Assembly (NCBI RefSeq): GCF_964204645.1
Contig: NC_134030.1
Location: 9,422,278 to 9,486,277 of the forward strand
Reading direction: 5' to 3'
Length of the DNA stretch: 64,000 bases
Source: Tubulanus polymorphus
Lineage: Eukaryota > Nemertea > Palaeonemertea > Tubulaniformes > Tubulanidae
Every line of letters begins with the position of its first letter. Position 1 is the stretch's first letter. The notes below the pieces were generated by a model, which saw only the letters and a list, made by a program, of their open reading frames with translations, searched no databases and was not told where the DNA came from. Shown here in pieces: positions 33,501 to 47,800 of the stretch. The position numbers and the translations under genes are program-made.

Positions 33501-36500
33501 CAAAATAGGACGAAACGTATATTGGAAACATTTTTTTCAGGAAGGTTGAAGTGGCGTTTGTTGCAGAGCCGAGTCGGCAATGGTAACGATGTGCACAATC
33601 CTTTGTGCACGAATTTCACCGATGTCGGGTACGGCTGCGGTAACCACGTGCTTAAACGATGCGACGAATCGTTGATAGGGCGGTATGTTTCCGTGCAAAT
33701 GATGGGTCGTGAGAGATTAAAACTAACTGAGATTGCCGTCATCGGATTCAAGTATATGGGTACGATCGTTGCTTTTGATATCAAATACCACATACTAATT
33801 TAATTTTTCTTCTCCGTACGGCTCTATACCCATAACATCCAACCCAAGCGGCAGTAGCCCTTATATATTAAAACACACACGTTGGAAACCATCATTTATG
33901 GATCAGGGTATATCGATTTTCAGACCCGACTCAGTGCACGTATCCAGGCTCGTTCGGTTGTATGGCTGAAGCTCAGTGCAATCTGAAAGTCCCGAATAGA
34001 GTCGACTATTTGACCGGTTACTGTCATAATGGCTGCAACGCGAACTACATCGGCAAATACTGCGATAAAGGTCGGTTCCACAGTTTTTTTTTTACAATAA
34101 TACTTGAACTTTATTGTCAGTTAATAGACTTTTGACAAATTACACACATATATCAAAACATTTATAAAGACGATAACAACAATTTACAGTCCGAAAAAAA
34201 TATAATAATACCCGTCTTACAATTAATTCTTTAATTCATTGTTTTTAATTATTGTCTTTAATTTATAGTTTTTAATTGATTTGTTTGCGAAGATTTAACG
34301 TTGAAAAATGGGACTGAATTCCCAGTCCGATTTCAGATTGATCTTGGTTAATGAATGTTTAAATTATTTTTCGAAGTGACTGCAAAAACAAAATGAGCTC
34401 TTCAAACTGAACCGGCATCAACATCAACTTATCAATTATCGAAACTAACTTATCATCTTGTCACAGCGGATACCGGCGTGCCGTTTGATATTTGCTGGTT
34501 TTATTTTTTCAGAATTCAAAACAAGATCAGTCCCGAGCGTTGTACCCCAACTGCATAGCGCTGTCGTCACTGTATCGTACCCGTATGTCGCCGATACTAT
34601 CGATTCGGGAAAGGGTCGAATACGTGTGGGATATCGCGTTCTTTACAGGAAAGTCGGCGACGAAGACTGGATCGTCGCTGGCACTGATCCGCCGCCTAAA
34701 CCGGGTGATAATCAATACGTTTTGACATCTCTGCGGAATAAAGTCGTAACGGGTCTCGCTGAAAACACGGTTTACGAATTCGTGTTGGCTTTGCGGAAAA
34801 TCGAAGCCAATTTGAACTCGACGCTTTACGGCAGGACTAAACAGATACACATGCTGTGTTACGGTAAGTGTTAATTCGTGGATTGGAAAGATATTCAGTA
34901 CGCGGCAGTATTGCGGTAGGCTATGTCCCGAATAAGTACAGGGGCGGAGCTAGGAAAATCGGAAGGCAGGAATGACTAAGGATTTTTTTCTGATAAAGCA
35001 GGGCGTCATAGGCTAATAGCGGGTCCCACCCTCGGTGTTAGATATTTTGAAAAGAAAAACATCCTAAAAAATGCTAATTTCGAGAACATGAGTGTCCATT
35101 CGCTGGTTTTAACGATCTTTGTCTTGATGAAAAGGACAACCTTAATGGAAAGGCAGGGGTCCGGATTCCCTAGACAACCCCTAAAATCTTCCCCGGCAAG
35201 AACACAAGCTTTGCGGTCGTTTGCGGACGGCTCCGTTCAATAGAATTGGTCAATTACGTCGTCGATTTTACTACCTGATCCTGAATGTCCACATCTTAAC
35301 GGGAAATGATATTGTCTTGTAAAGGATAAGTTGAATATTTTACCTACACGAACACTGTTCATTATATACATGTATATACTGTTGGTAAAATCTTGATAGA
35401 GATAAAGTTATTTTCAGCACCCGCCAAAATCAACTAGCTGATTTTATTTTTCGAACGAAATGTCACGAGATCGTCGTGAGTGAAAACGTATTTCGATTTA
35501 TTGTGTCTAGAACCGCTAGTTGGCCCTGACATCATCAAGGGTGTCCAACGAGATGCAGCTGAGCAGACGTTCAGCATCTTTGTAAATTACTACGTAAGTT
35601 AACAGTAATATTCAGAGTATTTCACCGATCAAATACTTTTTTTGTGATGAAATCATGAAATTTTGCGCGTTTATACGGTTTCTTGTTTGTATCGTTCCTC
35701 TTTACTATAGTGGCTTTCGGATGAGCAGACACGGTGCAACGGACCGGGCACTATCTACAGGATATTCAAACTCACGAAGAACAAGTGGCAGAACATCGGA
35801 CAAGGATCGTTGATTAAAAACGTGAAACCTTACACGAAAGTGCGCGTGAAAGTCGGAGTACAGAATAAAGGAAACAGAGGCTTCGTTTTCGGCAAGATTC
35901 GTGAATTCTTGACAGGATCCGCAGGTGCTTTCTTTTGATTCGTCAGCCTTTTTTGGGAGGATTTCTTTCAACGTGAACAAATATATTTCATATCTCTGAA
36001 CATAGTTCCAAACCTATCCTGTAATGTGATTGTGGTCACCGCATATATTACGTTTCGTCGTTTTTTAGTCGTGAATTTGACAGCGAAAAACATAAGCTCC
36101 AGTAGTGTGAACGTAACGTGGACAACTCCAGAGCAGCTTCGACATCTACGATTCAACTTTACGGGCCTTTACGTATTGAGGAGACCATTGGCGTGTCCGG
36201 TGTCGTATCAGTCGGAGCAGGGTATACTGTTCAGTCCATTCCCGACGAAACTCCACGAATTACGTCTGATCGGCTTGAAAAGCCACGCCGAATACGATGT
36301 GACGATCAGCCCGATTCCTCTGGATGGATCTATGCAACGCGGCTCCGCTACATTTAACTTCACAACGATGCAGTCAGGTAAAATATGAGTGCATCATTTC
36401 GTATAAAACAAAGTCATTCGTGCTATAGTAGACATTCGTGCTCTTCTGTAATTACCAGCGATAAATTAGAAATTTCATTTAACTCCCGTTCGATCATGAG

Positions 36501-38107
36501 CGAATTTACATTGAATATATTATGCTTCGTTATGAACTTGCCACGCGCAATGTTTTCATCTGACGTGTAGACCTTATCAGTTCACCGAGAACCATCATAA
36601 GATAAGATATGATTTTATTACACTCTATCCATATTGGTAGTGGTAAAAGGGAATTTACCAAAGATAATCTCATTTAGAAAATTCTTTCGAACTTGTTGAA
36701 ATATCGCTATAGCGAACTCGGTGGTTCACGCAAGCAACGTGTGCTAAATTGCCGCGATCCAATTACTTTCAGGATTGGATGAATCTGCCAGTAAAGCTGC
36801 CCACCTCATTAAATTACAAATGCATGATCAAATTGATTTGTTTTTGATTTATATACAATGAAAAAAGAGAAAAAAGAGAAAAAAGCTATGCCATTAATCC
36901 GTGATAATCGTTTCGTACATCTAACCGTGAAAATCGTTTGGAGCCAGATATCTTTTCTGGGAGCTTACAACGCGTCTATCTATAGAATTTTGATATTTCA
37001 GCTCCTACAGCCAAACCCACCGCCCCGAGCGTTTCTCCACATAGAGTCAGCACGACTCACATCACGAATACAACTTGGTGCCGCGTCAACTTTTTCCACA
37101 TTCCGTGCCAGTCGAGAAATGGAAACTTCACCGGTTTCCGCTATAAACTCTACGAGAAGAACTCCGATGCGTTGGTTTGGGAAGAAGTGGTGATGGAGAG
37201 CGAACGCGTCTATATCAAAGACTTGAAACCGTTTACGGACTATTCGCTGAGCTACACCTGGACGAATGAAGCCGGCGAAAGTCCGCAATCCGACGCCACC
37301 GATTTCAAAACTGACGAAACAAGTACGTGTATTAGTCTTTTCTTCGGCTTGGATATGTTAATAGAACCTCCGAGAATCGACTACACGGCAATTTTCTAAT
37401 AATAGTTTTTGCTAGTCGTTGCATGGTTTTCGATTTTTCATGTACGAAGAACTGCTGGAAGTACAGATGAAAATCAACCCCGTCGACCGTAACGAGGACA
37501 ATTTGGATTTCACAGCGGATTTCACGTTCGAGGAAAGCCGCGGAATAGTTCTGAAATACGCCGTTGAGTGCGGAGAGACGACCGGTGACGGCGTCGAGCC
37601 GATAAGACCGACTAATTCGGATTGGGACATCGACGCATCTCCAGAGAATTTACCTTTCAAAGTTTACAATCTGAAGCCCGCTACGTGGTACGGGTGCTTG
37701 GTGAGTTTATTGGCATTTTTGCGCTGCGCTCTCGATATTTTCCTACATATAACATATATCAAAGAGCCGTTACCTATATAAACAGGACTTACAGGTTATG
37801 AAAATTGCAATGTGCAATCAGTGTAGAAAGCTAGATCTATGTATTTTATTCCATCATTTATAGAAATGATTAATATATGATATCCACAGTGTCTTAAGAG
37901 ACATTTTCCCGAAAATATCGAACTAAAATGTTTCGGAAACGCATGTTAAACTAAGGCCTAAATCCGCGTTGCGGTCATTACTGTTGGTTGCATTGAAACT
38001 GAATATTAACTAGATCTTGCACGTATCTATTTCAGGCGACCGCTTTGAGTAAGAAAGGCTGGGGACCGACTACCGCTTACGTCTACATATTGACAGCGTC
38101 GCGTTAA
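30501..38107 (+). CDS. Array gene A: secreted Cys-rich / FTP lectin-like / EGF / FN3x5 protein
   Basis: Twelve exons: 30501-30570, 31034-31225, 32377-32601, 33541-33759, 33924-34070, 34513-34863, 35511-35593, 35711-35924, 36069-36377, 37002-37322, 37450-37700, 38036-38107. They join in frame to 817 residues. Residues 1-23 are a signal peptide (CGLLALAAALN core). Residues 24-87 are a compact cysteine-rich module (GTCFGSSCTGWSCHC to GPGCQIG). Residues 88-235 are an FTP/F5-8C-like domain (NPWIIVDLGSKHVVQAVDLYY; LLQSRVG; NPLC; GRYVSVQ). Residues 236-284 are an EGF-like module, and the rest is five FN3 domains with NFT/NLT glycosylation sites. There is no membrane segment, so it should be secreted. 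FTP domains of fish and horseshoe-crab lectins bind sugars; ligand binding here is inferred. A is the most divergent member in the FN3 half. Confidence 0.88.
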
Positions 38108-38324
38108 TTACGCGGTGGAACTCAAAAGCAGTCACCCGAGGTCGACATATTTCATGATCTAAGATAGTACACCGCATGAAAGGACTTGGCAGATTTTGAT
38201 AAATTCATTTGTACACTGCTTATAGTTAAAAATTGAATTATTAATCTCATTTGCTTTCTCTTGCATCATGTTTGAATTCATCTCCGTTCTATTCATTCGT
38301 ACTTTCAAAATATGTATTTCATTT

Positions 38325-39395
38325 CTAACGCCCACGGGAAAACATATCTTTCAGTTGGCGTTGAAAGCGACGTCTCGAGGCGCAATAAATGCAGAAATTG
38401 GCGGACGCGACTGTGGATTTTAGCACGTGTTGTATAGCATTGAAATATTGATGAATATTTCCCTTTCCTAAACTACCCGTGACTGTTAGAATTAGATTTC
38501 TTACACTGGCTCTGAGACTGAATGACTTTTTGATCAAAAAGAAACACAAAATGAGAACTAACGTCAGGGTTAGACTACGGTCGTTACTAGTTTGACTATT
38601 CGTAGACAAAGCTTTTCTCGCTGCTCCTGCGGTCCTTAGCGTGATTATCAGACGAACGGTTATGGCGGTAACGATTGCGGTCGGAATCAACGTAAAGATC
38701 GGAGAACGAACGAATGTAGAATAGTATCTGAGATAAATGTTCTTAGCGAATGGCGTGAACCTTTGGATCCACCTTTCATGCCCAGTACAAAGATTGTTCG
38801 AACGACGAGTTCTAAACTTAAAGAAATTCGTAATCTGATCGCAGATCGAAATCACTACAGCCAACAAGACGTAGACGTAACTTTTCTTTATAGAGACAAT
38901 TCTGACCGCTCTTAGGGGCCAACATACAACTATATATCTGTCTATGGCGATCAGAAATGTTATTAGATCACTGATACTCGTAAACAGTAATCTGAAATTT
39001 TTAGTATACGAATACATACGCTTCGTAACGTGGTTTAAACTAGCAGTCATGTCTAGTATCAATGTGTGACTGTAGAGCTTGTACTGGAAGTCAAATACAA
39101 CGTATGATAGACAAATACCAACGTCTGCAATGGCCAAAGATCTCATGTAGAATATGCTGGTGTTGACGGGATGTTCTTTGCTGAGCGTCATGAATGACAG
39201 TAAATTTGCACAAACGCCAAATACGGCTACGCTAAAAATAACGTAATTCATCACTTGTAGGTACATGTTGACGTGTAGCGGTTTGTAGTCGGAATGGTGG
39301 TTGTATTTGCACCGAGACGATGTTTTCGGTTCGTCTTCGATGAAATCCGACATACTGACGTTAGAAATGATAGTAAGGTTTTTGAATACGGCCAT
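38325..39395 (-). CDS. Rhodopsin-like GPCR, single exon (356 aa)
   Basis: This is an uninterrupted seven-helix receptor. The N-terminus has glycosylation sites NLT and NVS. TM1 includes VFGVCANLLSF, TM2 LAIAD, TM3 ends IDRYIVVCWPL (DRY at about 152-154), TM5 is around IFTLIPTAIVTAITVRLI, TM6 LTLTLVLILCFFLI, and TM7 has SANFCIYC where NPxxY is expected. The general look is that of invertebrate class A peptide receptors (FMRFamide-receptor-like), with no ligand predictable. It lies tail-to-tail with gene A, 217 bp away. Start: the first methionine of the frame, MAVFKN; MSDFIEDE at residue 15 is an alternative. Confidence 0.85.
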   Translation of the reverse strand: MAVFKNLTIISNVSMSDFIEDEPKTSSRCKYNHHSDYKPLHVNMYLQVMNYVIFSVAVFGVCANLLSFMTLSKEHPVNTSIFYMRSLAIADVGICLSYVVFDFQYKLYSHTLILDMTASLNHVTKRMYSYTKNFRLLFTSISDLITFLIAIDRYIVVCWPLRAVRIVSIKKSYVYVLLAVVISICDQITNFFKFRTRRSNNLCTGHERWIQRFTPFAKNIYLRYYSTFVRSPIFTLIPTAIVTAITVRLIITLRTAGAARKALSTNSQTSNDRSLTLTLVLILCFFLIKKSFSLRASVRNLILTVTGSLGKGNIHQYFNAIQHVLKSTVASANFCIYCASRRRFQRQLKDMFSRGR

Positions 39396-41118
39396 ATTCG
39401 AAATCCGACGAGTGCGCCGACAGTCGGAATATTTGTCGAGCGAAGCTAGGCAAAGAATTATTTAAGAAGATCGTTGAAAACGTCGGGACGCGAGTATCTA
39501 TTTATCTTAACAATGAGATAAGACAGATATTACATGTATCACAGTCACGAAGACCACAACACTAATAAGCACTGTGGACGATACCCAGGGAGAGAGAAAA
39601 CCACGGTTCGAAACCGCTAAACCTTAAATCAGACGAAGAATCGCCGTCTCAAAACAGATCTTTCACATACACCAGCTCACCTATCAAACCGAAGTGAATA
39701 AACGTAAATAGCATATGATTTTCAATATTGTAGAAGATCCGGTTGAATAGACTATTCAAGAAATATATATATCGAGTTTCATTTATCACTATATACATTA
39801 AATGTAACTGAATCTGAAAGGAATACAATATATATTGATCATACGTATCTTGAATACGCATTGCATCGTAAACGTATTGAAATTGTCTATCTGATACTAT
39901 GAATATATATGTATACATTTATATTTTGGAAACATTGAGAGTGTGAGTATTGAAGCGAACCGATATTTTCATCCGCGTGAGGTTTTCAAGTTCAAATCCC
40001 AGTTAATCACAGAGTTAACGAGTGTGGCCGATGAGACGTGGAAAAAAAACCGGCTCGAAATCTTCAAAAATATGTCCTGACGCGGCAGCTATGAAGAGTC
40101 GCTGTCCGATAACTGTCCTATACTGTCTGATATTTCATAGATACAAAATACTAATTCGCGAGGTATCTAGAATCCGCCTCAGATTAGAAGGATAATATTC
40201 AGTTAGTTCTAAAAAAATGTTAAACGCTGCTAATGATGATGGGGGATGTCTATACCTAATATCGACCAATTTCGGTTGTAATCGCTTGCTTAATGTACAA
40301 CTTTTTGACGCGGAAAGATTGTGCATTTCAAAGAACTCGCTCGATCGTGCAAAATGCTAACATGGACGAGACCTGGTAGATATGGAAAACACCTTTCGGT
40401 AATAACTGTATTTAGATTGTACGATACTGACTGATATTGAAACACCAGAAACGAAGATGCAGATAAAGAAGAATACATCATGCATAATGATATTAAAAGT
40501 ATAAACGAAGCCACACACAAATAGAGAAGTTGCACCAGGTGCCATTTGAGGTGGTTTCGCGGGTCCTGCATTGTTGGACAGGTTTTAACATTTTTTACAC
40601 TGAAGCCTTTAGCGCGATTCACCGTCCAACAATGCGGCCGGGACCAGCTGTACCGCCTCAAAATGGGTTCTGGCAACTGGAAACTTCCCCATTGAAGTTC
40701 AGTCTACATTGTCAAACATTCTTTTTAGATTACAGTAACGCTGATGAAACGACTTATCATCTCACTTAAATCGTTGATTTTCAGGGGAGATATTCATCAA
40801 CTAGAATCTTCGATTCTATTCTAAATCGATACTTCCAAATTTTCGATATTTTCCATTTTAAATTTTTGTGTATGTAGGCAAGTAATGAATGCAATGTGTA
40901 ATGTTCCAGGATCTGTTCATCCATCGTTTATATTTCTAACGCTTTCATGAGATATAATATGTCACTTTCGGCTAGTAGATAAAAAATCGATGTCATGCGT
41001 ATAGGCGTACTCATGTTGAAAACAAAAATATAAAATCCAAATTTGCTTACGTAGCCGGCTTGATTTAATTTGTTGGTGGTGAAAATAAATAATAGAAGCT
41101 GAGCTTAATAATAGGTCA
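39396..41118. other. Region upstream of the minus-strand GPCR, no supported gene
   Basis: AT-rich, and presumably holds the GPCR promoter. A minus-strand frame at 40290-40676 has one hydrophobic stretch (QLLYLCVASFILLISLCMMY) but no recognisable family. A 12-bp inverted repeat (GCATTGTTGGAC and its complement) flanks about 50 bp at 40569-40632. Confidence 0.35.
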
Positions 41119-41455
41119 GTTATTCAGGCGATTAAATTGACATCTACTGATAGAAAATCTACGAAATCTAAACGAACGACAATGATGCACGTAAGGGTTG
41201 CACTCACTTACGCCGTGTTAACGCTGCCATCTGTTCTTACTGCAATCTTGCAATCTAATGAATAAATTATTTTTGCAACAGAAAATAAGTCGGAACAGAT
41301 TAGATGAAAAAGGCCGAGCGCCCCAGCTGCTTCTTGACGTTTATTTGGAAATTATACCAAAACACGTGATAACCTAAATCATTGTCACGTATGCCATGTT
41401 AACGCTGCCATCTTGTCTTACTGTAAGCTTGCAATCTAATAGATAAATCATTATT
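41119..41455 (+). pseudogene. GPCR fragments related to the receptor at 48926-49918
   Basis: Bases 41119-41265 translate to about 48 residues that match the loop-3/TM6 part of the downstream GPCR: LTSTDRK is identical, then KSKRTTMMHVRVALTYAVLT. The frame then stops (SNE stop). A second, shorter copy of the TM6 piece follows at about 41384-41450 (TATGCCATGTTAACGCTGCC). There is no 5' part and no TM7, so these are relics of duplication upstream of gene B. Confidence 0.8.
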
Positions 41456-41886
41456 GCGTTCCTCTGAAGATGAGGTTTAGAATTGACCTCGGAACTGTTG
41501 GAAAATAAACTTTTTTACGAGTCTACTGAGGGTTTTTATTTACAAACGTGTAACTATGTAATCAATTTCTATATTCACTTGTTACTTGAACGTGAAATCC
41601 GAAGTCAGCTGAATATTATTTTGGAAGTCGATGATATTTCCCGTGACAATTGAGAGTTAGGTGTTGAATGTTTCCAGGCCCGCCAGACTTCGGATGAGAA
41701 CCCGGGTCAACCGTTCTTATCATCTATATTCAGTATCGAGATAGGCTATCAATCACCGAATTCTATAGACCGAGGTTCACGCAGGTATAACAAAAGCCAT
41801 CCCTCGTTTAGTTCAGTTCATTCATCGCAACGGAAGTCGGTGTTAGTTGTAGTCGACTGATTGTCCGATTCGTCCACGAATACAAC

Positions 41887-44800
41887 ATGGTGCGTCTAAC
41901 ATACGCGTTAAGTTTCCTTGTTGCAGTTTACGCGTTAGATTCATTTATGTTGCCTTCAGAGGGTAAGTAATGACTATTCTAAATCTATTTTTTCCAAAAG
42001 TTTGAAATTTAACATCATAACAATAACAATGACAAATATGTGATTTCATACGGACACTAATGAATTGTGCAACATTTATAGTAGTAAAACGAAGATCTGT
42101 ATTCAATTGTCTCTAGATTTTAGAAATGGTGTCTAAAAATGAAAACGATCATTTTTATTAAGATACGGTGATAGATCTTGGTGTTTTAGGTACTTGTTTC
42201 GGGCAGAGTTGCACAGGCTGGTCGTGCCATTGCACTAAATCTCGATATGGCAGGCGCTTGCAGAAATTCTGTCCATTGAAGTCCGCAGATGAAGGCTCTC
42301 TTACGTGTCCACCATCGGCACCGTACTGCGAACCGATTTATAAGCGTCAGCTGGACCGGCAATGGAAAGGACCCGGCTGTCAGATCGGTAATGCAAAAAA
42401 TAGAACTGAAAACATTAAGAGTAATATGAAAATAGTTGATTCTCATTTTGTTGAGATGTATGTAAGTTCCCCCTCTCACAAGAGGGTTATTTTCTATCAC
42501 AAAATTGAACTTGTAGACAAAGTGGTGGTGCACAAATTACCTTTGGCAAAAATGTTCGGATAGTACATCTAACTGTATGCCACTCTCTACATCCAAACAC
42601 AATAGACCTATGGTATTTAGTAAATATGAAATGATTTGATGCATTTGTCCCAGAACTGATTTAGGCTGTCGATTCATCCGAATAAAAACGCATTATGAAT
42701 ACCCCAGTTGTGGCAGTTGTGGCCAGATTGACCCAAAATATATTAACATGGCTAATAACAGTGCCAATTACCAAAAGCGAATTTATAGCCGTCTGATTCT
42801 TTTTTAGGAATCATGCCTGGGTTTTCCTAATCGTAATGATAGTAATGATAATAATGGTCATTTATATAGCGCAGATATCCTAACAAGAGTCAGAATTGTA
42901 CTGGCTAATGGTTTTGATTTGGGTTTCAAACATTTTCGTATTTTCTCAAGTGAGCGCATATCGTTAAAACATAACGACTACCGAATATGAATCAAGATAT
43001 AAACATAAAATATAAACATAATATAAAAGCATAATTTTCTTCGAACGAATTGATTTTCAAATTTGGTTTCACAGCATATTGCATTAATTCATTGCGATAA
43101 TTTCAATGTCGTTCAGGTAACATAGCTGAATCGAAGGAAGTTAGAATGTCTTCCGGGCGGAGCCATGACGATGCAAGTCAATGCGTCGATGGCACTACAT
43201 CTGATTATTGTGAAACGCTCAAAGAACGAAATCCATGGCTGATAGTCGATCTCGGTTCTAGATACGTGGTACACGAGGTCATCGTATGGTATCGGACGTA
43301 TACGGCGTACACTGGGTATTGCTCAATTAAAAAGAGTAAGCATCAACCGAAAGTCGGGGTTATATTTCCGCATTGGAGACTCTCCAGTCCATCGATTCTT
43401 ACAGTATTCTTTGACAGGTTTAAGAACCCACTTATTTTTTTCAGGAAAGCTGAGGTGGAGAGTCGTACAGAGTCGAGTCGGTGACAGCAACAACCTGACT
43501 AATCCATTATGCGCCAATTACACAGATGTAAAATACGAGTGCGGTAACCATGTGTCTAAACGTTGCAACGAGGCGTTGGTAGGGCGGTATGTTTCCGTGC
43601 AAGTAATCGATTTTCAAAGATTAAAACTCACCGAAGTGCAAGTTATCGGGTTTAAGTATATAGGTAACTGAGATCACCGCGTAAATCACAGCAAAACTGC
43701 TACAAAACATAAATATTACTAAATTACAAATATCATATAATCATCAAATATGGTTTCCTTAAGACGTCTGTTCGTATAGATCAATTCAAATAATATTCAA
43801 TGTCCGCATTTTCAGACCCGACTCAGTGCACGTATCCAGGCTCGTTCGGCTGTATGGCTGAAGCTCAGTGCAATCTCAATGTCCCCAATAGAGTCGACTA
43901 TTTGACCGGGTACTGTCATAATGGTTGTAATGCGAATTATATCGGCCAATACTGCGATAAAGGTTGGTCTTGTAATTACAAGAATTCGTATTTTAGGTGA
44001 AAATAGCTGTGCACCGGGTTAACTACAACAAGCAGTTTCGTTCCTTGACATCGATCTTTGAATCCCTACATTGTTCAAAAAATGAATCCACCAGTAAAAC
44101 AAATTAAATTATCGGTATATTTTACAGAATTCAAATTGACGTATACAATGAAATTGGTAAGCCAGATTCATAGCGTCAACGTCACGATATCGAATCCACG
44201 AGTACCGAATGGCAATATGGATTCGGGTAAAGGTTCTATACGAGTGGGATATCACATCCTTTACAGAAAAGTCGGCGATAAAGACTGGATCGTCGGAGCT
44301 ACTGAACCACCAGCAAAACCGGGTGCCAGTATATACGTCATAGCATCGAAGCGAGATATAGTTATTTCGGGTCTTACTGCAAACACCCAGTATGAATTCA
44401 CGGCCACGGCCTGGAAAATCGACGCTGATTTGAGCTCGACCTTGACTGAAGATACTCGGAAATCATATGTGTACACATTGTGCCACGGTAATTCCCATTT
44501 TACTATCAACGCGTATTTTGGAAAAATCAACGCACTATCGACTCGTTTTTTTATGATTCATATAGAGCCACTAGTTGGTCCGGATGTTGCCAGCTTGAAA
44601 CAACAGCGAGTTGCTGATTCACCGATGTATAATGTTTACGTGAGACACGAGGTAAATACAAATCACAATTTCAAAATAAAGCTGCAAAGCAGCGATAACG
44701 GGTTTCTGCCTTGCTAGATTAAATGTCGTTTCTACGAAGGTTGCAAAATATTTCACTGAAATCAGTTCATTACGTACCGCTATTTTGAAGGAGCACCACC

Positions 44801-47800
44801 TAGGGGTCAGCATATATCATGGATACGTTGACCCACATGGCTACTAAGCGCATAGTACTCATGTACCAAGTTTAGGGAAAATAACTTCGAGAATAACGAA
44901 GATAAGGTGTTCTTACCATTCCCTAGTGACAGTTGTATGAACTTATTTAGCTGGTAAGCATACTATACATATGTAGATGTACTCACACTAGGTTTTGTGA
45001 TATCTATAATAAAATGGTTGAGTAACACTCGAAAAACGAATGCTAGAATGAGTTTTCAAAATTTACGCCCCCTAGTGGCTAGAATAGGAACTATGTAAGG
45101 GGTTCGTTATCTTATACCCAGGTAGTTGTGTATCAATTTTCACAGAAATCCATTAATTCGTGTAGTAGATATCAATGAAAATGCATTTCCAGCCGCTCGT
45201 AGGTGGCGCTGCTATAGAACCATATGAGTTACATAGTTATACCATACATAAATACAAGCGTCTTGTCCAGGGCTACTGACCGCTCGATGGAACCACAATT
45301 CTATCTGCAACGGTCAAGGAGCTATGAGCAAAAATCTCATTTAAAATATTTGGGTGGCCATTTTCGGGCCCCTAGAGCCCAAACGGTTAATCGCAGATAT
45401 GGCGTGCCATTGACTTATTTAACCTCCGGGCTGTTTTTCCGACATAGTAGTTTTACGATGTCAGAATTTTCGAAAGTAAAACACCCCCTGGTGGGGATCG
45501 GAGTCCCCAATCAAAGATCCCTTAGACTAACCTCAAGGTACCTGAATTACGTATATCTCACGTAAGTCAAGTAAATCCATTGAGGAATATTCTTGTTACT
45601 ACCCTAGCAGAGTGATTCATATAGGACGCCTGTTCTTGTGTGTACAGATACGGCAAGGCTAGAAATCATTCTGTTCTATCATGGACTCTAAAACGAAGAG
45701 TTCATGGTTCTATTCCCTCGAGAATGACCTCATTCACTACCGATTTAACTGTCATCCACAACTGAGCCACACAGTTTGTCAGTACACGTATTCTTTGCGA
45801 CATACCTGTCGCTGTTTAGACCCAGTAATTACACGGGAATTATTCATAATAAATTACTATACGCAAATTCGAAACGGTTAGACGCTAAGTTATATTTCTG
45901 TCGGAATTGAAAATTATGTTTATAAGCTGTTAGTGGTCGAGTCTGAGAGGAGTTACATTTTATGAAAGAATTTTGGCTGGAAAGTGGAAAAGAAATAATA
46001 ATAATAATCAACAGAATTATAAGAGGGTTTCTGTGAAAGCAGCAGAATTCCTAATAAGATATCCATCCTTAAAAGCTACACCTTAATCGACTAACCCCAA
46101 TTCTAATTCGTTAATGATGGCACTTTTAGAGGACAACGAACACTTTATCTGGTATTTTGAGCATACAATGACTATTTGTACGATCTTTCTTTTTAGCCGC
46201 TCGCTCGAGATCAGCGACGATGCGACGCACCGGGCACGATTTACAGAATTTTCATACAATCAACGACAAATGATACGTGGATGAATATCGGCCAGAGTTA
46301 CAATATCCCTGGCCTGAGACCTTTGACGAAATATCGACTGAAAATCGGGATAAAACATAAAGGAAATGCTAACTTTGTCTTCGGCAAGATTCACGAATTC
46401 TTGACGGGATCAGCAGGTGTTGTTTTTTTCTTCAAATGAAAAATTCAGTCGAATATAAGTTCGATCAGTTCGATGATAGAAAGTTGTTCATTGTCAAACA
46501 GTACACTTGTAATTTAGAATTGATACGACATTATTATTTTATCTCAAACCACGTTTACGACGCTGATGCAGTTACCCATTTGACGGCGAAAAATACATCA
46601 TTCGGTCTGAACGTTACCTGGAAGACTCCCTTTCAACTTCGACATCTACAATTCAACTTCACTGGAGAGTATCGATTGATCAGTCAACTAGCGTGTCCGA
46701 AGCAGAAGCCGAGTCAGAAAACAAAAGGATGTCCATTCCCAACGGATATTAACGAATTAGAACTAGTCGAACTGAGGAGCTACGCCAATTACGAGGTGAC
46801 AATTACTCCTGTTTCGCTGAACGACGAATCTAATATGGAACGAGAATCAGTTGCATTTAACGTAACCACAAAACAGTCAGGTAACCGCGCTCGCGTTCGA
46901 TCTCAATCAGCATATTATACTTCAAACATTTCTCACGGCTTCATACTTCTTTCCAGCACCTGTTGGTACCCCTAGACCAGCTGAGGTACGCCCACAAGAT
47001 GTGAGCTTATCGACGATCAAGGAGACAACTTGGGCATCTGTCCGTTTCTACGAATTATCGTGCGAGTCGAGAAAAGGAAATTTCACCGGTTTCCACTATA
47101 AACTATACGAGAAAAACTCCGGTGAATTAGTACAGGAAAATGTTACGATGGACTATGAATATGTCTATATCGACGGCTTGAAACCGTTTACGACGTATTT
47201 GCTTAGCTACACTTGGACGAACGAAGCCGGTGAAAGTCAACGATCTAATAGCACCGAATTCAAAACAGATGAAACTAGTAAGTCAAATATAGTATTCAGG
47301 AGATATAATGCATTACCATTTGCCGACTATATGCCTTCCCATTTAGTCCAGTGATATACCGTTTTCATGAGCAAAAAACGCAGAAGATGGAGAAGTAACT
47401 GAGGCTATCTTAAATAAAATCTTTGGCAGAAAAATGTCAATGCTCATCTTGACGAGATCCCTGCTCGATTTTTAGAAACATCGCATAACAAATGTTTTAT
47501 GTGTACTATTTTCAGCTTTATTGGAAGTACAGATGAAAATAAACCCCGTTGATCGTAATGAGGACAATTTGGACTTCACCGTCGATTTTACGTTCGACCA
47601 AATCCGCGGAGAAGTTCTGAACTATGCCTTACAGTGCGGAGAGACGACCGGTGAAGGCGTCAAACCGAAAAGACCCAGTCGTTCATATTGGAATATTAAT
47701 GTATCTTCAGAGCATTTACCTTTCAATGTTTACAACTTGAAGCCCGCGACGTGGTACGGATGTAGGGTAAGTTAGTCAGGGTAGTTTAGTTTCTTAGCTG

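Noticed and set aside
42835-42885. TTTATATAGCGC motif near TGATAATAATG repeats as a gene end
   Set aside because: This is a common tail-like word of dispersed repeats and lies inside an intron of gene B.
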